DNA from: Lujinxingia litoralis
GTDB lineage: Bacteria; Myxococcota_A; Bradymonadia; Bradymonadales; Bradymonadaceae
Direction: 5' to 3'
Length of the DNA stretch: 64,000 bases
NCBI RefSeq assembly: GCF_003260125.1
Contig: NZ_QHKO01000003.1
Span: 1 to 64,000, forward strand
Shown here: positions 26,640-34,375 of the stretch, piece after piece
Position numbering within the stretch: the first letter of the stretch is position 1
Layout of the letters: each line of letters opens with the position of its first letter
Translations under genes and position numbers: made by a program
Notes under the pieces: generated by a model
Told to the model about the DNA's origin: nothing
What the model saw: only the letters and a program-made list of their open reading frames with translations
The model's database searches: none

Positions 26640-27182
26640 CTATTCGCGCGGGGGGTATTTATCGAGTTTGCGCTGGAGGGTGCGCCGGTGGATGTCCAGG
26701 CGGCGTGCGGCCTCAGAGATGTTTCCCCCGCAGTCGGCCAGCACCCGCTGGATGTGCTCCCACTCGGCCCGGGCCAGGGAGGGGGCCTGGTAGTCGTGGT
26801 CGGCGCCGCTCATCGGGGGCTGTTCGCCGCGCTCGAAGGCGGCGATGATATCGTCGGCGTCGGCGGGCTTTTGCAGGTAGTTGATCGCGCCCAGGCGTAC
26901 CGCGTCGATGGCCGTGGCGATGGAGCCGTAGCCGGTGAGCACCACGATTTTGGTGAGGGGATCGATGCCCTTGAGGTCGCGGACGACTTCCAGGCCGCTT
27001 TTGCCGGGCATTTTCATATCGACGATGGCCCATTCCGGGCTCTCGTCGCTGGCGAGTTCGATGGCCGCGGCGTGGCCCTCGGCGACGCGAACCTCGAAGC
27101 GACGGTCGCGGAAGGCGCGGGCCAGGCGTTCGCGAAAGATCTCGTTATCGTCGACGATCAGCAGGGTACGCTCTTCAGACAT
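26640..27182 (-). CDS. regA: RegA/ActR/PrrA-type redox response regulator
   Basis: A short two-domain regulator of 180 residues. The receiver has the acidic pair DD (11-12), the phosphorylation site Asp55 (WAIVDMKMPG), Thr in VVLTGYGS, and Lys in LQKPAD. The C-terminus is a Fis-type helix-turn-helix (GGNISEAARRLDIHRRTLQRKL), as in RegA, which has no AAA+ domain. The start is ATG 27182; the longer ORF upstream is only an overlap in another frame with the kinase. It overlaps the RegB-type kinase by 8 bp, so the pair is translationally coupled. Confidence 0.9.
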   Translation of the reverse strand: MSEERTLLIVDDNEIFRERLARAFRDRRFEVRVAEGHAAAIELASDESPEWAIVDMKMPGKSGLEVVRDLKGIDPLTKIVVLTGYGSIATAIDAVRLGAINYLQKPADADDIIAAFERGEQPPMSGADHDYQAPSLARAEWEHIQRVLADCGGNISEAARRLDIHRRTLQRKLDKYPPRE

Positions 27183-28524
27183 CTTCAGGCTCCCTGAGAG
27201 GAGGTGAGGTGGGCGTGGGGGAATGGACCGGGGTGTTGGCGCCCGGCGGCAAGAGCACCGTGATGACGGTGCCCCGGTGGAGCTCGGAGTCGATGAAGAG
27301 CTCGCCGCCGATTTTCTCGACCAGGGTGCGGGCCAAAAAGACGCCCAGGCCCATGCCTTTGCCGGTGGGCTTGGTGGTGAAGAAGGGCTCGCCGACGCGG
27401 GCAAGGATTTCGGGGGGCATGCCCGGACCGTGGTCCTGGATGCGCAGGCGCAGGTGGTCGCCGTCGTCGTAGGCGCTGAGCTCGACCGGTTGTGTGGGCG
27501 GCGAGGCGTCGAGCGCGTTGTTGAGCAGGCCACGCAGGGCCTGGGCCAGCGCGCTCACCGGCGCCCGCAGCGAGGCGGGGCGCTCGGTGTGGATGTGGAC
27601 TTCGACCCGCTCCGGGGCCCTGCACCCATCGAGCATCAGAGCGACGAGCTCCTCGAGTTGGGCCGGGCGCGCCAGCTCGCCCATCGACTCGCCGGCGTCG
27701 GCGGACATCTGCTGAAGGATCTCGCGACAGCGTTCGACCTGTTCGCGGATCAGGCGAGCGTCGTCGAGGAAGTGGTCGGGGACGTCCTGGGATTCCAGGC
27801 CGCGGTGGAGTTCGCTGGCCACCAGCGCGATGGTCGAAAGCGGCGTGGAGAACTCGTGGGCGGCGCCGGCGGCCAGGGTGGCCAGCGAGGCCAGGCGCTC
27901 ATTGCGCAACTCGGCTTCGCGGGCGCGGCGGAGCTCGTCTTCGCGGCGGTTGAGCGTCTGCTGGATCATGTTGATGAAGAAGGCCAGCACCACCGAGGAG
28001 ACGACGAAGGCGGCCCATTTGCCCTGGATTTCCATTGAGCCGATGTCGGCGCGTAGCGCCCAGGGGAGGTGTTGGGAGGAGTAGAAAAAGTAGAGCCCGA
28101 TGTAGCAGGCCACCGAGACGGCGGTCACCGCCCAGGTCCAGAGCGGACGCAGGAGCAGGGCGGCCAGGGCCACGTGAATGAAGTAGAGGAGGCTAAAGGG
28201 GTTATGAGCGCCCCCCGTCAAGAAGAGCAGGCCTGTGAGAAAGGCGATGTCGGCCAGGAGCACCAGCGTTACCAGGGCTTTGTGGCGTGGGCGGCCGGTG
28301 CGGGCCCAGGCGATGAGCGCCAGGTTAGAGAGGACCTCGAAAAAGAGGACCAGTGAGAGCATCGGGTAGGGGAATTCGACATCGAGAAAGGCGTTTGTGA
28401 CCAGGACCACGGCGGTCTGGCCGATGATGGCCACCCAGCGCAGGCGAATGAGCCAGGCGAAGTTGATCCGGTGAACGTCTTCGACGCCAGCGGTGCGGGG
28501 GAGTGGGATGTCGGTGGCGCTCAT
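27175..28524 (-). CDS. regB: RegB/PrrB-type redox-sensing histidine kinase
   Basis: The 449-residue kinase has six N-terminal membrane helices and the RegB heptapeptide GGxxNPF as GGAHNPF (104-110), known in RegB as the quinone-binding site. The H-box is AAHEFSTPLSTIALVASEL with His223, and Cys266 lies in ERCREIL, matching the redox-active Cys265 of Rhodobacter RegB. The ATPase domain has NALDASPP, DHGPGMPPE and GLGVFLARTLVEKIGG. All three known inputs of RegB (quinone site, Cys, H-box) are thus kept. The divergent 202-bp gap to the next gene holds a TACAAT box at 28605. Confidence 0.92.
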   Translation of the reverse strand: MSATDIPLPRTAGVEDVHRINFAWLIRLRWVAIIGQTAVVLVTNAFLDVEFPYPMLSLVLFFEVLSNLALIAWARTGRPRHKALVTLVLLADIAFLTGLLFLTGGAHNPFSLLYFIHVALAALLLRPLWTWAVTAVSVACYIGLYFFYSSQHLPWALRADIGSMEIQGKWAAFVVSSVVLAFFINMIQQTLNRREDELRRAREAELRNERLASLATLAAGAAHEFSTPLSTIALVASELHRGLESQDVPDHFLDDARLIREQVERCREILQQMSADAGESMGELARPAQLEELVALMLDGCRAPERVEVHIHTERPASLRAPVSALAQALRGLLNNALDASPPTQPVELSAYDDGDHLRLRIQDHGPGMPPEILARVGEPFFTTKPTGKGMGLGVFLARTLVEKIGGELFIDSELHRGTVITVLLPPGANTPVHSPTPTSPPLREPEDV

Positions 28525-28726
28525 CGCAGGCGTGCTCTCTGAGGGGGACTGGCCGGAAGAGGTACAGCGCGTCGTGCGTGGGTATTCCGTCTAAGGGCAA
28601 CGTGTACAATGGTAAAGAGCTATGCGACAATGCGGCAACGCGTCGCGCTCTGGGGAGCCGGGGCGCGGTCTCGGGGGGCATGCGGCGCGCGCGAAGAACC
28701 ATTTTTTGTGATCATGCAGGAAGGCG

Positions 28727-30709
28727 ATGCAGCCCGGATCTCACTCCTTGAGCCCCCACATCTTGAGCCTGACCGTGTTGACCGGCCCCGACGCCGGGTT
28801 GACGCGTAACTTTCAGCAGGAACGCGTGCAGCTGGGGCGGGATCAGCGCAACGATTTCGTGCTGACCGATGGGTTTATCTCCAACCGTCATGGGGAACTC
28901 TGTGTGGAGGCCGGGCATCTGGTCTACCGGGACCTGTGCAGCCGTCACGGCTCGACGGTGATCGTCGATCAGGTCTCGATGCGCCTTCATGACAAGGAGC
29001 GCCAGACCCAGGTGCGCCTGCAGAGCGGGGCGGAGGTGCAGCTGGGCTCCAGCGTGATCCAGGTGACGATGCAGCGGGTTGGCGGTGGGGCGCAGGGGGA
29101 GACTGATGTCCGGCCGGAGGCCGAGTTTCTGGACGCGCCGAACGCCAGTGGGGAGCGTTTTATCACCACGGCGCATCAGCCGATGAAGACGATCGACCGA
29201 CGGCTGCAGAGCGCCGACCAGCGGATGGCGGTGCTCTTTCGGCTGGCCGGTCAGCTCAACGGGCTGACGGCGCTCGATGAGGTGCTCAACCTGCTTGTGG
29301 AAGCGGTCTTCGACGCGTTTCCGGCGGCGAACTTCTTTGCGGTGACCCTGGCCAGCGATCCAGAGTCGGTGGTCAAGACCGAACCGATGATGACCAGGGT
29401 CCGCGGCGAGCAGGCGCTTCCGGGGGATGAAGAGGCGCCGATCTTGAGTAGCAGTATTCTCAAACGCGTGGCGCAGACGCGGGAGAGTGTGTTGTTTGTC
29501 AAAGATTCGCTGGGGGCGGAGGTCTCCCAGAGCATCATTGATGCGCAGATCACCGCCTGCCTGTGCGCGCCCCTGGTGGGGCAGCATGCGCTGCTGGGGG
29601 TGATGCAGGTGGATACGCGGGGACGAGGCAGCCTCTTCTCGCGCCACGACCTGGAACTCTTCAACATTCTGGCGTCCAACGCGGCCTTTGCCATTGAGCG
29701 GGCGCGGCTGACCGAGAGCATCGTGGAGATGTTCGAGGGGTTTGTGGCGGCGAGCGTCGACGCCATCGAAGCCCGTGACCCGATCACGGCCGGGCACTCC
29801 GAGCGGGTGGCGAGTTACACGCTGGCGTTGGCCGAGACGGTCAATGAGATCGAGACGGGGCGCTTGCGCGAGATTCATTTTGAGCCGACCGAACTCACCG
29901 AGTTGCGTTACGCCGCGCTGCTGCATGATTTTGGTAAGATCGCCGTCAGTGAGTCGGTGTTGCAGAAAGGGGCGCGCCTGCCGCCGGAGCAGATGCGGCT
30001 GATCGGTCAGCGTTTTGCCACGATCCGCGAGCTGGGCTACCGGCAGTGGTTGCGGGCGTATGTCCGGGAGTTGGAGTCTGGCCAGGCACGCCCCGATGGT
30101 CGGGGACTGGCCCGAATCGACGCGCAATTTGAGGCGTTTAGCGCCGAGCTCGAAGAGACCTTTGAGTGGCTGGGGTATGTGGCCACCAAGGGGTTTGTGG
30201 AGCCCGACGAGATGGCGCGGGTGCGGGCGCTGGGGGAACGCAGCTTTGTGGATCATCTCGGTCAGGCGCAGCCCTACCTGACGCGCTTTGAGGTGGAGAA
30301 CCTCTGCATTCAGAAGGGCACGCTCAATGAGGCGGAGTGGATCGAGATGCGCAGCCACGCCGCGCTCAGCGAGAAGTATCTGGCGCGGATTCCGTGGAGC
30401 GCGGAGCTGCAGCGAGTGCCCTGCATTGCCGGGGCACACCACGAGAAGCTCGATGGGAGCGGCTATCCCAAGGGGCTGGGCGCCCGGGAGATCTTGCCCC
30501 AGGTGCGGATGTTGACGATCGCCGACATCTTCGATGCGCTCACCGCCAGCGACCGGCCTTATCGCAAGGCGGCGTCGGTGGAGCGAGCGTTGCAGATTCT
30601 GGAGATGGAAGCCGCCGAAGAGAAGTTGGACCGCGAGCTGGTCGAGCTCTTCGGCCAGCAGGTGGTGCGGCGCATCGCGCATATCATCCCGGGTGGTGGG
30701 CGGAGCTGA
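28727..30709 (+). CDS. FHA-GAF-HD-GYP protein, candidate cyclic-di-GMP phosphodiesterase
   Basis: This 660-residue protein joins phosphothreonine recognition to second-messenger turnover. Residues about 12-110 form an FHA domain (LGRDQRNDFVLTDGFISNRH), 165-325 a GAF domain (ITACLCAPLVGQHALLGVMQ), and 335-655 an HD-GYP domain with GHSERVASYTLALAE, the metal pair in LLHDFGKIAV (about 400) and HHEKLDGSGYPKGLG (about 570). About 165 residues separate the HD and GYP boxes, some 100 more than usual, so there is a helical insertion. AGGAAGG lies upstream of the ATG. The FHA domain suggests input from one of the local Ser/Thr kinases. Confidence 0.9.
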   Translation: MQPGSHSLSPHILSLTVLTGPDAGLTRNFQQERVQLGRDQRNDFVLTDGFISNRHGELCVEAGHLVYRDLCSRHGSTVIVDQVSMRLHDKERQTQVRLQSGAEVQLGSSVIQVTMQRVGGGAQGETDVRPEAEFLDAPNASGERFITTAHQPMKTIDRRLQSADQRMAVLFRLAGQLNGLTALDEVLNLLVEAVFDAFPAANFFAVTLASDPESVVKTEPMMTRVRGEQALPGDEEAPILSSSILKRVAQTRESVLFVKDSLGAEVSQSIIDAQITACLCAPLVGQHALLGVMQVDTRGRGSLFSRHDLELFNILASNAAFAIERARLTESIVEMFEGFVAASVDAIEARDPITAGHSERVASYTLALAETVNEIETGRLREIHFEPTELTELRYAALLHDFGKIAVSESVLQKGARLPPEQMRLIGQRFATIRELGYRQWLRAYVRELESGQARPDGRGLARIDAQFEAFSAELEETFEWLGYVATKGFVEPDEMARVRALGERSFVDHLGQAQPYLTRFEVENLCIQKGTLNEAEWIEMRSHAALSEKYLARIPWSAELQRVPCIAGAHHEKLDGSGYPKGLGAREILPQVRMLTIADIFDALTASDRPYRKAASVERALQILEMEAAEEKLDRELVELFGQQVVRRIAHIIPGGGRS

Positions 30710-30741
30710 GCGGCGGCCGCCCGGGCCGGGCAGGTTCACGT

Positions 30742-31584
30742 TTAAGGGGAGGGGAGTTCGGCTTCGAGTTGGGCCAGGGTGCTGAAGAAGTGCACGCGTC
30801 GGCGTAGATCCATGGTGGGGGCGGCGCCGTAGCCGCTCCAGAAGGCGCGTTCGGTCCGGGGGCTGGCCGTGGCCAGTTCGGGGCGAAGGGCGTGGGCGAG
30901 GTCGTGTTCCGGGGGGCGAAGCGCGCAGTGGGAGAAGTCGAGGAAGGCCACGATCCGGTTGTGGTCGGCGCTGACCAGGATGCGTCCCGGGCTGAGCTGT
31001 CCCAGGGTCCAGACGCTGCGCGTCCGCGGGTGAAAGGCGCTCAGGCTCTGGCGAAGCCAGGCGAAGCGCTCGGTGAAGCGGGCGTGCGCTTCGGGGGCGT
31101 GGACGGCGTCAAGACGGCCGGCCAGGCGATCGAGGTGCGCGGCCATGGCGGCGTTGAAGGTCTGGAAGTACGAGGTCTGGGGCAGGTGGAGGCGTTCGGG
31201 GACGCCGAATCCGTCGGGGCAGGGGTGGTTGTGCAGCTGACGCAGGGCCTGGCCCAGCGAGCGCATCAGCGCCGGGGTATGCTCGGGCGTGGGGGCTTGA
31301 GCGAAGGGCGCGCCGTCGCGGGCGTCGGCCCAGTGGGCGGCGCTGAAGCGGGAAGGGGCTTCGGTGGGGATGGCGAGCGCGCCCCTGGCGAGCTCGTGGA
31401 GCAGGGTGTGATGACGGGAGGCCAGGGCCGCGCTCGGCCATCGAAAGTGCCATCTGGGAGTGGCGTCGACGCTGACCTCATCCCAGACCCAGCCGGGCTC
31501 GTCGGCCAGTCGGCGGGTGGTCTCGGGCAGGGGAGGAGACGCCTGCGCGCGGGGAGAGGTCTGGGGTTTGGAGTCGAGGCTCAT
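30742..31584 (-). CDS. APH-fold phosphotransferase homologue lacking catalytic residues
   Basis: The 280-residue protein has the C-lobe layout of the aminoglycoside phosphotransferase/choline kinase fold. The region expected to read HGDLxxxN is LGQLSPGRILV (about 202-212), so the catalytic Asp is Gln and the metal-binding Asn is Arg. The following metal-binding Asp survives in VAFLDFSHCALRPPEHDLAHAL. The N-lobe has no clear Lys-bearing strand. It is most likely a pseudoenzyme or a very divergent relative. It converges with the HD-GYP gene across 32 bp. Confidence 0.6.
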   Translation of the reverse strand: MSLDSKPQTSPRAQASPPLPETTRRLADEPGWVWDEVSVDATPRWHFRWPSAALASRHHTLLHELARGALAIPTEAPSRFSAAHWADARDGAPFAQAPTPEHTPALMRSLGQALRQLHNHPCPDGFGVPERLHLPQTSYFQTFNAAMAAHLDRLAGRLDAVHAPEAHARFTERFAWLRQSLSAFHPRTRSVWTLGQLSPGRILVSADHNRIVAFLDFSHCALRPPEHDLAHALRPELATASPRTERAFWSGYGAAPTMDLRRRVHFFSTLAQLEAELPSP

Positions 31585-31619
31585 GAGGCGGGTCCTGGGG
31601 GCGGGGCGCGACGAAGGGA

Positions 31620-31880
31620 TCAGGGGCGCTGGCAGACCGCGGGGATCTCGGCGCCGCGATCTTCCAGCATGTAGCGCACCGTGCGGGTGACGGTGCGACA
31701 GGTCTGCGGGTCACGGGTGTCCATGGCCAGGCCTTTGCAGCTGGCGCCAACGCCCGGGAGGTCGGCGACCTCCTTGCAGCAGTCGACCATCTGGGTGCAT
31801 TCGGCGGCTTTGCAGCCCAGCTGCGTCGTCGCGAGCGTCAGGGTGGTCAAGAGCATCAAGCAGGTGGCGAGTCGTTTCAT
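31620..31880 (-). CDS. Small Cys-rich lipoprotein
   Basis: The 86-residue product has a lipoprotein signal (MKRLATCLMLLTTLTLATTQ, lipobox QLGC), and seven further Cys in the mature part (AECTQMVDCCKEV, ASCKG, QTCRTV, AVCQRP), implying a small disulfide-bonded periplasmic domain. No family is recognised. It lies 35 bp upstream of the APH-like gene, both on the minus strand, so they may be co-transcribed. AGTTCTCG precedes the ATG, with no clear Shine-Dalgarno. The 197 bp up to the next gene contain only a candidate promoter for that gene. Confidence 0.7.
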   Translation of the reverse strand: MKRLATCLMLLTTLTLATTQLGCKAAECTQMVDCCKEVADLPGVGASCKGLAMDTRDPQTCRTVTRTVRYMLEDRGAEIPAVCQRP

Positions 31881-32022
31881 CGAGAACTCCGGGTCAGGCA
31901 GTGGCAGCGGACGATCTCGGCGATCGTCGCGGAGGGCAGGATAAATGCATATGGATCCGGGGTAAACCTGGCAAGAGCGCCGCGATGTTACCGGGGCGTC
32001 ACATCGGGGAGGATGGCGAGAG

Positions 32023-32050
32023 GTGACGCCGGGCGTAAAGCGCGTACAAT
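32023..32050 (+). promoter_or_regulatory. Candidate sigma70-type promoter for the kinase-PhnD gene
   Basis: GTGACG (32023-32028), 4 of 6 to the -35 consensus, lies 16 bases before TACAAT (32045-32050), 5 of 6 to the -10 consensus. The start would fall around 32057, about 20 bases before the GTG start codon. Confidence 0.45.
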
Positions 32051-32077
32051 GGGGGCGACTTTTTCTTAGAGGCGAAT

Positions 32078-34285
32078 GTGCCCACGACTGACACTCCTCC
32101 GAAGATGATTGGACGCTATGAGCTTCTGACCCGGTTGGCCACCGGCGGCATGGCGGAGTTGTTTCTGGCGCGCGAGCGGGGGCTGGCCGGGCTGGAACGC
32201 CTGGTGGTGATCAAGCGGATCTTGCCGCATCTGGCCGACCAGGCCTCGTTTGTGGAGATGTTTTTGAGGGAGGCCCGCATTGTGGCGCGCCTCTCACACC
32301 CCAATGTGGTGCAGATCTACGAGTTGGGGCACGAGGAGCAGACCTACCATATTGCCATGGAGTACATTCATGGCTCGACGGTGCGGGAGCTCTTGTTGAT
32401 GAGCCAGTCGGGGCGGGTGCAGGTGCCCTTTGAGGTGGTGGCCTCCATCGGAGAGCAGGCGTTGCGGGGGTTGCATGCCGCTCACGAGCTCCGCGATCTG
32501 GACGGGCAGGCGCTGGGGCTGGTGCACCGTGATATTTCGCCGCACAACCTGATGTGCACCAGTGACGGGCACGTGAAGTTGTTGGACTTCGGGGTGGCAA
32601 AGACCACAACGGCCACGGTGGAGGCGACGTATTCGGGGAACCTGAAGGGGAAGTTTGCGTACCTCTCGCCGGAGCAGTGCCTGCATGAGGATCTGGACCG
32701 GCGCTCGGATGTGTTTGCGATGGGCATTGTGCTCTGGGAGATGAGCGCGATGCGTCGGCTCTTTAAGAGGCGCACCGAGCTGGAGATGATGCAGGCGATC
32801 ATCGGCGGGGATGTGCCTCGGCCCTCGCGTTTTCGGCCGGAGGTTCCCGCTGCGTTGGAGGCGGTGATCCTGCGTGCGCTCTCCGTCGATCGTGGCGAGC
32901 GTTACGAGAGCGCCGAGACGATGCGTCAGGCGCTGCAGGAGGCCGCCCGGGTCGAGGGGCTGGGGCTGGGGGAGCGCCCGGTGGCGGAGTATTTAAAGGA
33001 GGTCGCCGGGGAGAAGCTCGAAGAGCGCCGGGCGACGGTGGCTCAGGCCTTTGAGCGGGCGCTGACCCATGATGAGCGTCGACGGCTCTTGCATATGACC
33101 GGGTCGAGTTCGCGCTCGAAGTCGATGCTGGGCCACGACGATGATGATCTGCCCACGGTGGTGGAGCGTCCCACCGGGGTGAGTCGCTCCAGCGGGGGGC
33201 CGGGGCAGTCTTCCCGGGACTTCGGGCTGTCGGGCTCACTGGATTTATCGCTGGATCTGGACCGGGGCAGAGAGTTTCCGGCGTCGACGCCGGTGACTCC
33301 AGAAACGCCGACGAACGCTCCGGTCGCGGCCGAGGGGGGCGTGGAGGCGGCGAGGGCGCCCCGGGCTGGCCGCCGACGTCTGGGGGTGGCGCTGATGACG
33401 GTGGCTGGCGTGATGACGGCCGCGTCGTTGTGGTGGGTCTGGCAACGCCCGGAGGCGGTGGCCGTGAGCGGCGCGCCCCTGGCGATCGGGTGGGCACCGA
33501 CGGTGGACCCGGAGGTGCTGCACGCAGAGCTTCTGCCGCTGCATCGCGAGTTGGAGCGGGCCACCGGCCGGCCGGTGCCCCTGGTGATCACCCGGGATTA
33601 TGCCGACCTGGCCGATCGCCTCACCCGCGGGGAGGTGGCCGCGGCGGTGTTGCCGCCGATGCTCTACGTGGAGACCCAGCGCCGGGAGCCGGAGATCGCG
33701 TTGCTGGCGCTCAAGGAGTTCGACGGCGGAACTTCGTCGGATGCGCTGCTGCTGGTGCGGATGAATGCTCAGATCACGAAGATCGCGGATCTGGAGGGCA
33801 GGACCTTCTGCCTGGTGGATCGCTACTCGACGTCCGGCAACTTCCTGCCGCGCCATTACCTGCGCTCCCAGGGGCATGAGCCCGATCGCTTTATCGGGCA
33901 GATTCACTGGAGCGGGGATCATTTCCAGGGGATGCGCGATCTGATCGACGGCAAGTGTGATGCGGCGGCGACCTACTCCGGGGCTTTTTTGTCGGGCGCG
34001 GAGTACGACATTCCGACCGGTCAGATTCGCACCCTGGCGATCACCGGGCATATCCCGCAGGACACGGTGACGGCCGGTGCGGAGGTCTCGCCAGAGGATC
34101 GGGAGCTGTTGAGGCGGAGTCTGCTGGAGTTTGACCCTCGGGAGAGCATGGGGGTGCCGAGTCTGGGAGATAATCAGCGGATTACCGGGTTTTCGCCGGC
34201 CAGCGATCAGGCCTTTGAGACGCTGCGCGGGGTGATCGAGGCCGAGCGTCTGGAGGCCGGTCAGGCGTCGCCGGACGCGGAGTAG
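32078..34285 (+). CDS. Ser/Thr kinase fused to an extracytoplasmic PhnD-like substrate-binding domain
   Basis: The 735-residue protein starts at GTG 32078 with AGAGG upstream. Residues 10-280 form a Hanks kinase: VVIKRIL Lys, HRDISPHNLM (Lys of HRDxKxxN is Ser, as in many myxobacterial kinases), DFGVAK and YLSPEQ. A charged linker leads to a single membrane helix at about 437-457 (MTVAGVMTAASLWWVW). Residues about 465-730 match the phosphate/phosphonate-binding PhnD-like periplasmic fold: LAIGWAPTVDPEVLHAELLP, DYADLADRLTRGEVAAAVLPP, FCLVDRYSTSGNFLPRHYLR, GKCDAAATYSG. The layout is a receptor kinase in which a transporter-type binding domain senses a ligand outside. A strong bidirectional terminator follows. 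Confidence 0.9.
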   Translation: MPTTDTPPKMIGRYELLTRLATGGMAELFLARERGLAGLERLVVIKRILPHLADQASFVEMFLREARIVARLSHPNVVQIYELGHEEQTYHIAMEYIHGSTVRELLLMSQSGRVQVPFEVVASIGEQALRGLHAAHELRDLDGQALGLVHRDISPHNLMCTSDGHVKLLDFGVAKTTTATVEATYSGNLKGKFAYLSPEQCLHEDLDRRSDVFAMGIVLWEMSAMRRLFKRRTELEMMQAIIGGDVPRPSRFRPEVPAALEAVILRALSVDRGERYESAETMRQALQEAARVEGLGLGERPVAEYLKEVAGEKLEERRATVAQAFERALTHDERRRLLHMTGSSSRSKSMLGHDDDDLPTVVERPTGVSRSSGGPGQSSRDFGLSGSLDLSLDLDRGREFPASTPVTPETPTNAPVAAEGGVEAARAPRAGRRRLGVALMTVAGVMTAASLWWVWQRPEAVAVSGAPLAIGWAPTVDPEVLHAELLPLHRELERATGRPVPLVITRDYADLADRLTRGEVAAAVLPPMLYVETQRREPEIALLALKEFDGGTSSDALLLVRMNAQITKIADLEGRTFCLVDRYSTSGNFLPRHYLRSQGHEPDRFIGQIHWSGDHFQGMRDLIDGKCDAAATYSGAFLSGAEYDIPTGQIRTLAITGHIPQDTVTAGAEVSPEDRELLRRSLLEFDPRESMGVPSLGDNQRITGFSPASDQAFETLRGVIEAERLEAGQASPDAE

Positions 34286-34311
34286 CGCTTCCGGGAAAAA
34301 GGAAGCGTCAA

Positions 34312-34355
34312 CAAAGCGAAGCCCGCAGGCCTTAAGGCCTGCGGGCTTCGCTTTG
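34312..34355. terminator. Bidirectional Rho-independent terminator
   Basis: A perfect 44-base palindrome centred between 34333 and 34334, with arms of 22 bases rich in GC in the middle and flanked by CAAAG/CTTTG so that a short T-tract follows on either strand. It sits between the kinase gene (plus, stop 34285) and the caspase gene (minus, stop 34376). Confidence 0.9.
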
Positions 34356-34375
34356 TTTCGGGTGTGACCGCGGGC

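Noticed and set aside
26640..27533. A 297-residue form of the RegA-like regulator
   Set aside because: The first 117 codons lie in another frame inside the histidine kinase gene; the receiver domain begins at ATG 27182.
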